This document shows, in pieces, positions 1 through 6,977 of a DNA stretch of 43,530 nt. The position numbers were made by a program, and so were the translations under genes. Position 1 is the first letter of the stretch. Each line of letters starts with the position of its first letter. The notes beneath the pieces were generated by a model, which worked only from the letters and a program-made list of their open reading frames with translations, did not search any database and was not told where the DNA came from. Source of the stretch: Dehalococcoidia bacterium (GTDB lineage: Bacteria > Chloroflexota > Dehalococcoidia > Lucifugimonadales > UBA3495); NCBI GenBank assembly GCA_022823505.1, contig JAJEIA010000096.1, forward strand, positions 1 to 43,530, read 5' to 3'.

Positions 1-1623
1 CCCGCCATGCCCGTTCAAAGCAGCCAGGACCGTGTGGACACCGATCCCCAACTCAGGCATCGCGAGATATACCGTGACGTGAAGCATCTCGCGCTGGGAA
101 CGTGGCCTCTTCAGAACGCCCCCTTCAAGATGTCGGAGACGCCTGTAGTCAACAGTCGGTCAGGCCCCCTGATCGGGGGGCACAACAAGGAGGTGTTTGA
201 GGGGTTGTTGGGCATCAGTCACGAGGAACTGGTGAGCGGCTTCGCCGAGGGCATCTTCTGGCCCAAAGACCTCAGCATGGAAGACTATCCCTACTTGAAG
301 GAGATGATGGAGGATGCCTCGCTCGTACAGTGGAGTGGGAATGAGCCGATAGCGAATCCCGCTCCGGCGCCGACGCGGACACCCGACCGGAACTCCGCCG
401 GGGCCTTCGGAGGGCTGCGGGTACTGGAGCTCGCCGATGAGAAGGGGCAGTGGTGCGGCAAGCAGATGGCTGACATGGGAGCCGACGTCATCAAGATCGA
501 GCCGCCCGGTGGCGAAGCTGCCCGGACCGTGGGACCCTTCTACCAGGACCTGCCGGATCGGGAGAGCAGCCTTTACTTCTGGCATTACAACACCTCCAAG
601 CGGGGAATTACCCTGAACCTGGAGACGGAGGACGGGCGCCGGCTGTTCCGGCAAATGGCGGAGCAGGCCGATGTGATACTGGAGACCTTCCGCCCCGGTT
701 ACCTGGCCTCCCTGGGCCTGGGATACGAAGATCTGGCAAAGAATAACCCCGGGCTGATCATGTGCTCACTGACCCCCTTCGGGCAGACCGGGCCGTGGCA
801 GAACTTCCAGTCCAGCGACCTGCTGCATCTGGCAGCAGGCGGACAGATGGCCAGGTGTGGCTATGACGACGACGTGGTGCCCGGTGCGCCGCCCATCGCT
901 CCCGGCGGAGGGCAGGCCTGGCACATCGGAAGTCACTACGCCTACATCGCCATTACCGCGGCGCTGGTCAGCCGGTCGGTGACGGGGCGCGGGCAGTACA
1001 TCGATGCCTCGGTGCACGATGCCTGCGCGCTCACCACCGAGGGCCATGTGAATCAGTACATTTACAAAGGAGATGTGGTTCCCCGTAGAACAGGAGGCGG
1101 CAATACCAACATCGGGCCCAACGCCCAGGTGCTCTGCAAGGATGGAAAATACGTGAACGTCGGCCAGGTTCCCCCGCAGCGGGTGCTGACGCTTGCGCCG
1201 TGGATGGATGAGCACGGCCTGGCGGGCGACCTGCTGGACGAAAAGTACCAGGACCCAGCGGTCATCGCCGAGAACCAGTCGCATATTCGGGGGATTTTTG
1301 AAAACTTCCTCGCCAACATCCCCAGGGATGAGGCCTACCGCGGTTTGCAGACGCGTAGCTCCAACGCGGGGGCGATCCGTTCGCCGGACGAGGTCATGCA
1401 GGACCCTCACCTGGAGGACCGGGGGTTCTGGACGGATGTAGAGTATCCGGAAGTTGGCAAAACATTTCGACACCCGGGTCCGGGGGCCATCTTCAACGGC
1501 TCACCCTGGAGGATTTCCCGGCGTGCTCCTCTCATCGGGGAGCACAACGAAGAGATCCTGTGTGGCGAGTTGGGACTATCCAGGGCGGAGTTGGCGGCCA
1601 TGGCTGATGGAGGTTCGGTGTAA
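1..1623 (+). CDS. CaiB/BaiF family (type III) CoA-transferase, tandem-domain, 5' partial
   Basis: The frame is open from the first base, and the ATG at 7 is not a credible start. The first ~100 residues read as the C-terminal tail of one CaiB domain (PAMPVQ, DPQLRHR, then SGPLIGGHNKEVFEGLLGIS). A complete second domain follows, from FGGLRVLELADEKGQWCGKQMADMGADVIKIEPPGG to PLIGEHNEEILCGELGLS. The gene is therefore a fusion of two CaiB domains, most of the first lying left of the window. Family members move CoA between carboxylic acids. The second domain has the usual TSKRGITLNLE and TGRGQYIDASVHDA motifs. In my by-eye alignment the place of the catalytic Asp (Frc Asp169) holds Trp (codon 919-921, in GGGQAWHIGS), so this half may not use the standard acyl-aspartyl mechanism, or may be structural. 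Substrate unknown. Confidence 0.9.
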   Translation, partial: PAMPVQSSQDRVDTDPQLRHREIYRDVKHLALGTWPLQNAPFKMSETPVVNSRSGPLIGGHNKEVFEGLLGISHEELVSGFAEGIFWPKDLSMEDYPYLKEMMEDASLVQWSGNEPIANPAPAPTRTPDRNSAGAFGGLRVLELADEKGQWCGKQMADMGADVIKIEPPGGEAARTVGPFYQDLPDRESSLYFWHYNTSKRGITLNLETEDGRRLFRQMAEQADVILETFRPGYLASLGLGYEDLAKNNPGLIMCSLTPFGQTGPWQNFQSSDLLHLAAGGQMARCGYDDDVVPGAPPIAPGGGQAWHIGSHYAYIAITAALVSRSVTGRGQYIDASVHDACALTTEGHVNQYIYKGDVVPRRTGGGNTNIGPNAQVLCKDGKYVNVGQVPPQRVLTLAPWMDEHGLAGDLLDEKYQDPAVIAENQSHIRGIFENFLANIPRDEAYRGLQTRSSNAGAIRSPDEVMQDPHLEDRGFWTDVEYPEVGKTFRHPGPGAIFNGSPWRISRRAPLIGEHNEEILCGELGLSRAELAAMADGGSV

Positions 1624-1682
1624 CCCCGGTTTTCCCGCTGCGGCCGGGACCCGGTTCCATCTCGCCTCGGCCCACAGTCCCT

Positions 1683-1823
1683 GCCTGGCTGCTGAACAAC
1701 GTTGGGCTGCCGCCGGGCGATGATGCCGATGAGCACATCAGCCGGTTCCGCCAATTCACCTCAACAACTCTGAGCAGTTGCCGGGCGGCGGTCGCGTTTG
1801 ACGATGCCATCTGCGCGCATTAA
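1683..1823 (+). other. Open coding-like stretch without a start, possible gene remnant
   Basis: Between the CoA-transferase stop and the next gene one frame stays open up to the TAA at 1821 and reads like protein (WLLNNVGLPPGDDADEHIS, then RFRQF). I see no start codon with a ribosome site and do not recognise a family. It may be the tail of a deleted gene or chance. If it is real, it argues that the next gene starts at 1873 and not upstream. Confidence 0.2.
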
Positions 1824-1872
1824 ACTCGCTGCGCTGAACTGCGAAATCATCCGACCGTTCTTTGGGCTGATA

Positions 1873-2904
1873 ATGCTTGCCACCGATATTTCCGACGCCA
1901 TCGAGTTGATGTTCGAGACTGGGTGGACCGACGGTCTGCCGGTCGTGCCGCCCTCCGAGTCACTGGTCCGCCGCTTCGTGGAGATCACTGGACGGGGGGG
2001 CGACGAGCTCATCGCGGAGCTGCCGCCCCTGGGCGGACGGGCCACCGTGGAGCGCATCGCGGTCAACGCCGTCATGGCGGGCTGCGTGCCGGAGCACATG
2101 CCGGTGATCATCACCGCCCTGGAAGCGATGATGGACGACCGCTTCAACCTGCGGGGCGTGATGTGCTCCACCGGCATCCACACCCCGTTGCTGATTGTCA
2201 ACGGCCCCATCGTCAAGGAGTTGGACATCAACGGCGGCTACAACTGCTTCGGCTCCGGCTGGCGGGCCAACGCCACCATCGGCCGGGCGGTCAAGCTGGC
2301 CCTGCTCAACTTGGGCGGCGCGATACCCGGCGAGACCAACAAGGCCACCTTCGGCCACCCTGGCGCCTACACCTACTGCGTCGCCGAGGACGAGGATGCC
2401 AACCCCTGGGAGCCGATGCACGTCGAGCTCGGCTTTGCCCCGACCGACAGCACGGTGTCGGTGTTCCCGGCGGAGGCGCCACACAACATCATGTACCACG
2501 CCTCCCACTCGCGGAACTTCCTGACCGTGCTGGCCGACACCATGTGCACCCTGGGCAACGTCCAGATGTACGTCATGGGCGACACCTTCGTGGTCATCGG
2601 CCCGGAGCACGCCAAGTTCCTCCACCGGGACGGCTGGAACAAGCGGGACATCCGCCAGTTCCTCTACGAGCACGCCCGCAAGCCGGTGCGGAAACTGCGC
2701 CAGGGCGGCCCGCCCCAGGGCGACTCCCGGCGCGGCCATTTCTGGCCCCGGTACATCGACGCTGACGACGACGACCAGATGGTGCCGGTGGTCCGCGCCC
2801 CGGACCGCATCAACATTTTCGTCGCCGGCGGCGCCGGCGGCCCACACTCGGCCTACCTGCCCGGCTGGGGCTCCCGCCGGGTCACGCGAAAAATCGAACG
2901 CTAA
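1873..2904 (+). CDS. Conserved protein of unknown function, upstream partner of UGSC selenoprotein
   Basis: A soluble-looking protein of 343 residues with no signal peptide or membrane segment. It begins MLATDISDAIELMFETGW, followed by TDGLPVVPP and a conserved-looking core (ATVERIAVNAVMAGC, GVMCSTGIHTPLLIVNGP, NGGYNCFGSGWRANATIGRA, GETNKATFGHPGAYTYC). I cannot assign an enzyme activity. The ATG at 1873 is preferred because residues encoded from 1798 to 1872 (TTG or ATG starts) look unconserved and overlap another open stretch; no strong Shine-Dalgarno is seen for any of them. The stop lies 22 bases before the selenoprotein start, so the two are very probably co-transcribed. Several Cys residues (in VMCST, YNCFG and YTYC) could be redox or metal sites, which would fit a selenoprotein partner; that is inference. 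Confidence 0.8.
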   Translation: MLATDISDAIELMFETGWTDGLPVVPPSESLVRRFVEITGRGGDELIAELPPLGGRATVERIAVNAVMAGCVPEHMPVIITALEAMMDDRFNLRGVMCSTGIHTPLLIVNGPIVKELDINGGYNCFGSGWRANATIGRAVKLALLNLGGAIPGETNKATFGHPGAYTYCVAEDEDANPWEPMHVELGFAPTDSTVSVFPAEAPHNIMYHASHSRNFLTVLADTMCTLGNVQMYVMGDTFVVIGPEHAKFLHRDGWNKRDIRQFLYEHARKPVRKLRQGGPPQGDSRRGHFWPRYIDADDDDQMVPVVRAPDRINIFVAGGAGGPHSAYLPGWGSRRVTRKIER

Positions 2905-2926
2905 TTGCAGGATTGCAGAGGGAACT

Positions 2927-3484
2927 ATGACTGTCACGAACTACCAGGACCGAATGCGGGAACTGGGTTTGGCCCTGCCCATCGACCCGGACGCTGCATC
3001 CCGCTGGCGTGCCGCGCCCCGGCTGGACACCCTGCACCACAAGGTCGGCGGCTTGCTGGGCAACCGCAAGGCAAACGCCGACCTCCTGCTGCGAAACATC
3101 GGCGAGCGGATGGCCAAAGACCTGGAACTGGGCGACATCATCGCCGTGGACAAGTTCGTCTATTCGCGGCCGGCCACCGATGAGATCATCAACGACCTCT
3201 CCGACCGCTGCGATTTCGTGGTCATGGCGATTGCCGATTGAGGGTCCTGCACCGCGTGCAGTGTGCACGACGCAATGACCCTGGAGAACCTTGGCATCCC
3301 CACGGTGGTGCTCTGCACCGACCCGTTCCTGAACTCGGCCTTCCGCCAAGCCCGCACCTTTGGCCGCCCCGACTTCCACCCCCTGGGCATCCCCCATCCC
3401 CTGGGCGGTCTGACCGCCGACCAGGTCTCGGTCCGCGCCGGTGAGCTGGAGCAGGCGGTCATCGATACGCTGACAACCTACTAG
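2927..3484 (+). CDS. UGSC-motif selenoprotein (Sec encoded by TGA at 3239-3241)
   Basis: The frame opens at ATG 2927, behind AGAGGGA, and meets TGA at 3239-3241. It continues in the same frame for 80 codons to TAG at 3482. Read as selenocysteine, the product is 185 residues with Sec at 105 in D-U-G-S-C-T-A-C. The parts before the TGA (LLGNRKANADLLL, then CDFVVMAIAD) and after it (SVHDAMTLENLGIPTVVLC, FGRPDFHPLGIPHP) both match the layout of the UGSC family. In that family U (or Cys) sits in a UxxC redox pair with the Cys three residues on, here Cys108. The protein is cytoplasmic-looking and its substrate is unknown; a thiol/selenol oxidoreductase or reductase role is inferred from the motif. 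Automated callers would report only the first 104 residues, or two fragments. No selA, selB, selC or selD gene lies in the window. Confidence 0.88.
3239..3281 (+). promoter_or_regulatory. Candidate bacterial SECIS element after the Sec TGA
   Basis: GGGTC at 3242-3246 can pair with GACCC at 3277-3281, closing a stem directly after the TGA. Inside it, CGTGCA (3255-3260) pairs with TGCACG (3264-3269) around a GTG loop at 3261-3263, about 20 bases after the TGA. An alternative inner hairpin is CTGCAC-CGC-GTGCAG at 3247-3261. Bacterial SECIS hairpins sit inside the coding region just downstream of UGA and carry a G in a small apical loop, which the first fold satisfies. Folding was done by eye. 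Confidence 0.55.
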
Positions 3485-3538
3485 AGCAACCAACAATTTA
3501 TTCCCCGGGTCACCGGGCGCGATTGAGGAGGCGACGAC

Positions 3539-4432
3539 ATGGTCACCGTCGGCAGTGGCAAGTACACCTACGAGCAGGTCGAGAATTGGGAGAAGCTGCC
3601 CGAGGGATGGGAGTTGGGACAGACGGCCATCGTCACCGACTCCGAGGACCGGGTGTATCTCTTCAACCGCGGCGAGCACCCGCTGATCGTCCTGGACCGG
3701 GACGGCAACTATCTCGCCTCCTGGGGCGAGGGTGTCCTCACCGACGCCCACGGTATGTTCATCGACGACGACCAGAACCTGTACCTGCCGGTCAAGAACA
3801 GCCACGTGGTCCTCAAGTATGACCCCAAGGGCAACCTGCTGATGACCATGGGCGAGTGGGACAAGCCCTCGGACACCGGTTGGTCGGGGAACTACAGCGA
3901 CACGGTGGCCCGGGCGGCCGGGCCGTTCAACAGCCCCAGCGACATCGCCATTTCGCCGGACGGTCTCCTGTACATCTCCGACGGCTACGGCAACGCCCGG
4001 GTGCACCGGTTCACCGCGGATGGCGAGCACGTGGACTCCTGGGGCGCGCCGGGGAAGACCGCTCCCGGCGAGTTCCACGTCCCCCACGGGGTCTGGGTGC
4101 ACACGGACGGGCGGGTTTTCGTGGCCGACCGCGAGAACAACCGCATGCAGATCTTCGACTCCGAGGGCAACTTCCTGGAGCAGTGGACGGACCTGGCGCG
4201 ACCCTGCGACATCTACATCGACGATAATCTGGCGGTGTACGTGCCGGAGCTGGACGGTTTCATGTCCATCCTGGACATCGAGGGCAACGTCCTGGCCCGC
4301 TGGGGCAGCCCGTCGGACGCCGGGTGGGGCAACGGCGCCCACGCCGTCTGGGTCGACTCCCACGGGGACATCTACGTGAACCAGAACCTCGCGGGCCAGC
4401 GGCTGATCAAGTACCGCCACGTCGGCGGCTAG
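3539..4432 (+). CDS. NHL-repeat beta-propeller protein (peptidyl-hydroxyglycine lyase-like)
   Basis: 297 residues starting at ATG 3539 behind GAGGAG. It is built of NHL-type blades: repeated segments such as DRVYLFNRGEHPLIVLDRDG, NLYLPVKNSHVVLKYDPKG, LLYISDGYGNARVHRF and RVFVADRENNRMQIFDSEG, each ending near a W/G-rich turn. The best family match is the six-bladed propeller group that includes peptidyl-alpha-hydroxyglycine amidating lyase, but bacterial members are mostly uncharacterised and no activity can be assigned. There is no signal peptide, so it should be cytoplasmic. It follows the selenoprotein gene by 54 bases, in the same direction, and is likely the third gene of that cluster. 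The IS110-type element starts within a few bases of its stop codon and leaves it intact. Confidence 0.85.
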   Translation: MVTVGSGKYTYEQVENWEKLPEGWELGQTAIVTDSEDRVYLFNRGEHPLIVLDRDGNYLASWGEGVLTDAHGMFIDDDQNLYLPVKNSHVVLKYDPKGNLLMTMGEWDKPSDTGWSGNYSDTVARAAGPFNSPSDIAISPDGLLYISDGYGNARVHRFTADGEHVDSWGAPGKTAPGEFHVPHGVWVHTDGRVFVADRENNRMQIFDSEGNFLEQWTDLARPCDIYIDDNLAVYVPELDGFMSILDIEGNVLARWGSPSDAGWGNGAHAVWVDSHGDIYVNQNLAGQRLIKYRHVGG

Positions 4433-4445
4433 GGCTTGTTGACAT

Positions 4446-4686
4446 GTAACCGTCATTTGTATGTTGCGCCTGCTGGGCAGATAGGCCAATCTGCGCAGCA
4501 GGTGTGGGGGGGCGCGTCGACCGTCATTGGGTGGGTCAGGCCGTGGGACCTGACCGCGCCGAGCGGGAGTAGGACACCCCTCACACCACCAACTCGGCCC
4601 TCCGAACGGATACTGGGGCTTGGGGCCCGCATCAGCAAGTGGGGAGGACCGCAGCACAATCATATCGGCAGACAGGATCGGCAACA
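4446..4686 (+). ncRNA. Candidate IS110 bridge (seek) RNA in the left end
   Basis: IS110 elements are known to carry a guide RNA in a non-coding end, upstream of the transposase in the IS110 group. This 240-base leader has no protein-like ORF but has clear structure. GCCTGCTG (4468-4475) pairs with CAGCAGGT (4496-4503) and continues with GCAGAT (4477-4482) on ATCTGC (4489-4494), giving a long 5' stem-loop. GGTCAGG (4534-4540) pairs with CCTGACC (4549-4555) around an 8-base loop. A 5' stem-loop followed by loop-bearing stems is the expected bridge-RNA layout. I have not identified which loops read target and donor. Confidence 0.55.
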
Positions 4687-5655
4687 ATGAGCACAATGAT
4701 GACCAACGTGGTGGTGGGGATTGACGTGGGCAAAACCGGTTTGGACGCATCGGCGGACGGTGGCGCGGTGCGGTCCTTTAGCAACGATGCTGTTGGCATA
4801 TCGGATCTGGTGGCATGGGTGATGTCCCAGGGGCCGGCGCTGGCGGTGTGTGAGCCCACCGGCGGTTACGAGGGACCCCTGGTGCAGGGGCTGCGTCGGT
4901 CGGGTGTGAGGGTGCAGTTGGCCCATCCGGTCAAGGTGCGAGCCTTTGCCCAGGCCAGCGGACGCCAGGCCAAGACTGATCGTATCGACGCGCAAGCACT
5001 GTCCCACTACGGACGGGTTTTTGCGGCGTCTGCGGACCCGCCACCGGAGGCGGAGGGTGAACCGGAGCGCGGTGAGGTCCAGGCGCTGCTGCGCCGGCGG
5101 CGGCAACTGGTCAACCAACGCGTCCAGGAACTGAACCGGCTGGATCGGGCCTGGAACGCCCGAGCCCAGGCGTCCACCCGACGCCACATCGCCTGGCTGG
5201 ATGAAGAGATCGCCCGGTTGGATCAGGAGTACCGGGAAGCACTGGGCAGCAGTGAGGTCCTGTCCCAGCAAGCCGAACTCTACCGCAGCGTCCCCGGCGT
5301 GGGGGCGTTGACCGCCGCCACCCTGGTGGCCCACCTGCCCGAGTTGGGTCGGGGCGACGGCAAGGGACTGTGCTCTCTGGTGGGTTTGGCGCCCTGGTCT
5401 CGGGACAGCGGTCAACAACGCGGCTACCGGGCCATTCGCGGCGGACGGGGCGAGGTGCGTCAGGCCCTTTATATGGCGGCCCTGTCCTCGGTGCGGGTCG
5501 AAGGCCCATTGCGGCGTTTTCACCAGGGACTGCGACAACGGGGCAAGGCGGGGAAGGTGGCCCTGGTGGCGGTGATGCGCAAGCTACTCCTGCAACTGCA
5601 CGCCGTCGCCCGCCGCGGCACACCCTGGCAACCGAGTAACGCTACACCTTCCTGA
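4687..5655 (+). CDS. IS110-family transposase (DEDD recombinase)
   Basis: 322 residues from ATG 4687. The N-terminal RuvC-like DEDD domain shows GIDVGK (Asp13), CEPTGGYEG (Glu56) and KTDRIDAQAL (Asp98, Asp101). A charged, Arg-rich helical middle (residues ~135-190) is followed by the Tnp_20 domain with SVPGVGALTAATLVAHLPELG-type helix-hairpin-helix and GLAPWSRDSG with the presumed catalytic Ser. All catalytic residues are present and the length is normal for the family, so the element may still be active. The upstream ATG at 4639 lies inside the structured non-coding left end and is not used here. Confidence 0.92.
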   Translation: MSTMMTNVVVGIDVGKTGLDASADGGAVRSFSNDAVGISDLVAWVMSQGPALAVCEPTGGYEGPLVQGLRRSGVRVQLAHPVKVRAFAQASGRQAKTDRIDAQALSHYGRVFAASADPPPEAEGEPERGEVQALLRRRRQLVNQRVQELNRLDRAWNARAQASTRRHIAWLDEEIARLDQEYREALGSSEVLSQQAELYRSVPGVGALTAATLVAHLPELGRGDGKGLCSLVGLAPWSRDSGQQRGYRAIRGGRGEVRQALYMAALSSVRVEGPLRRFHQGLRQRGKAGKVALVAVMRKLLLQLHAVARRGTPWQPSNATPS

Positions 5656-5725
5656 AACCAAACCCTTGACATCCGACACGGATACTCCCGCTTTCGCAGC
5701 AACGACGGTGTGACTGGGTGACAAT

Positions 5726-6736
5726 ATGCGCGTTGGTTATCAGGTCGGGCACGTGGTGGAGCGGGACAGCATCGACCATCAGCAACAGTGGCAGAACCAC
5801 CTGGAGCAGTTCCGGGCCTCCCGCGACGCTGGGTTTGACATCTACTGCTGGGGTCACCACTACCTGATCGACCCCTTCCAGCACTTCCAGCCCTGGCCGG
5901 TGCTGGCGCGCCTGGCCGCCGAGCCGGGAGACATGAAACTGGCCACCTCGGTGCTGTTGCTGCCGTTGCTGAACCCGGTGGACGTTGCCGAGCAGGCGGC
6001 GACCCTCGATCACATCGCCGAAGGCCGCTTCATCCTCGGTATCGGGCTGGGCTACCGGCCTGAGGAGTTTGAAGCCTTCGGAACTAGGATGTCCGAGCGC
6101 GGCGCCCGCTGCACCGAGGCTCTCGGCCTCATGCGCCGGCTGTGGAGCGACGAAGAGGTGACCCACCACGGCCGCTACTACAACGTGACGGGAGCCAGGC
6201 CCACCGCCCGGCCCTACCAGCAGCCTCACCCCAAAATCTGGCAGGCCGCCATGAGCGATCCGGCGGTGCGCCGGGTCGCCCGGGGCGGCGACATTCTCTA
6301 CGTCGGGCCAGCCCAGTCCAACGCCACCATACGGCACCAGATATCGCTGTACCATCAGACCCTGGAGGAGAACGGCCACGACGTTCCCGAGGACATGGTC
6401 ATCGTGCGCGAGTTCTTCTGCGCCCCGACCCGCGATGCGCTGGACCGGGCCCGGGTCAACCTGGCGAGGAAATACGAAGTCTACGCCCAGCACGGCCTCC
6501 ACGGCACCGACGCCGAGCTGACCCGGAAGGTGACCGGCGACCTGGAAACGCTGATGGACGACACCTTCCTGGTGGGCAGCCCGGAGCAGTGCGTCGAACA
6601 GATCGCCGCCTACCACGAGATGGGGTTCACCGACGTGGCGCTGCGGCTGTTCTACCCCGAGATGTCCCAGGCCGAGGTGCTGGAGCATATCGACCTGGTG
6701 GGTCGAGAGGTCATGCCGGCGGTGCACGCCCTGTAG
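5726..6736 (+). CDS. LLM-class flavin-dependent oxidoreductase (luciferase-like)
   Basis: 336 residues, a bacterial-luciferase TIM barrel. Landmarks are the N-terminal strand MRVGYQVGHVVE, the ATLDHIAEGRFILGIGLGYR segment typical of the family (residues ~92-111), the insertion around RLWSDEEVTHHGRYYNV and the C-terminal VGSPEQCVEQIAAYHEMGF helix. Such enzymes use FMNH2 or F420H2 to oxidise small organic molecules; the substrate and choice of cofactor cannot be read here. The ATG at 5726 is preceded only by a weak ribosome site (GGGTGACAAT). It lies 54 bases after the right end of the IS110 element, so its original upstream context may have been separated from the selenoprotein cluster by that insertion. 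Confidence 0.9.
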   Translation: MRVGYQVGHVVERDSIDHQQQWQNHLEQFRASRDAGFDIYCWGHHYLIDPFQHFQPWPVLARLAAEPGDMKLATSVLLLPLLNPVDVAEQAATLDHIAEGRFILGIGLGYRPEEFEAFGTRMSERGARCTEALGLMRRLWSDEEVTHHGRYYNVTGARPTARPYQQPHPKIWQAAMSDPAVRRVARGGDILYVGPAQSNATIRHQISLYHQTLEENGHDVPEDMVIVREFFCAPTRDALDRARVNLARKYEVYAQHGLHGTDAELTRKVTGDLETLMDDTFLVGSPEQCVEQIAAYHEMGFTDVALRLFYPEMSQAEVLEHIDLVGREVMPAVHAL

Positions 6737-6977
6737 TTCCCCTCGGGGTCCTCGCGCGGGACAGTGGCAATCATCCCGGCGCTGTCCCTGGCCGGCGCAT
6801 TCGCAGTTGGCGGCCACCCCCTTCGGCGGCGAGACCGCTGCGTTCTCTCGCTTCTCACGTTGACAAACTGCGTACGCGTGAGGCGTCACCTTCCTTTGCA
6901 ACGCGATTATGGCCACGCTCGGCCGCCAACGATGGTAGTATCGTCACGTCGATCAACTCTGCATGCGAGGATTAGAA

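Larger units (their letters stand above)
4439..5672 (+). mobile_element. IS110-family insertion sequence
   Basis: The transposase gene is flanked by a structured left non-coding end and a short right end. TTGACAT occurs at 4439-4445, seven bases after the propeller stop, and again at 5666-5672 just after the transposase stop. It is the best candidate for the short core shared by both junctions; IS110 elements lack terminal inverted repeats and insert by recombination at short cores. Total length is about 1.2 kb, and the exact ends are an inference. The element lies in an intergenic position and breaks no gene. Confidence 0.75.

Noticed and set aside
1798-1872. Upstream TTG/ATG starts for the selenoprotein-partner gene
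   Set aside because: The added residues look unconserved and there is no ribosome site; the ATG at 1873 starts the conserved part.
2882-4750. 622-codon minus-strand open frame across the selenoprotein cluster
   Set aside because: It is antisense to three well-supported genes, is low in complexity (V/D/G-rich), and arises from the GC-rich third codon positions of the real genes.
5642-6916. 424-codon minus-strand open frame
   Set aside because: Antisense shadow of the luciferase-like gene with no recognisable domain.
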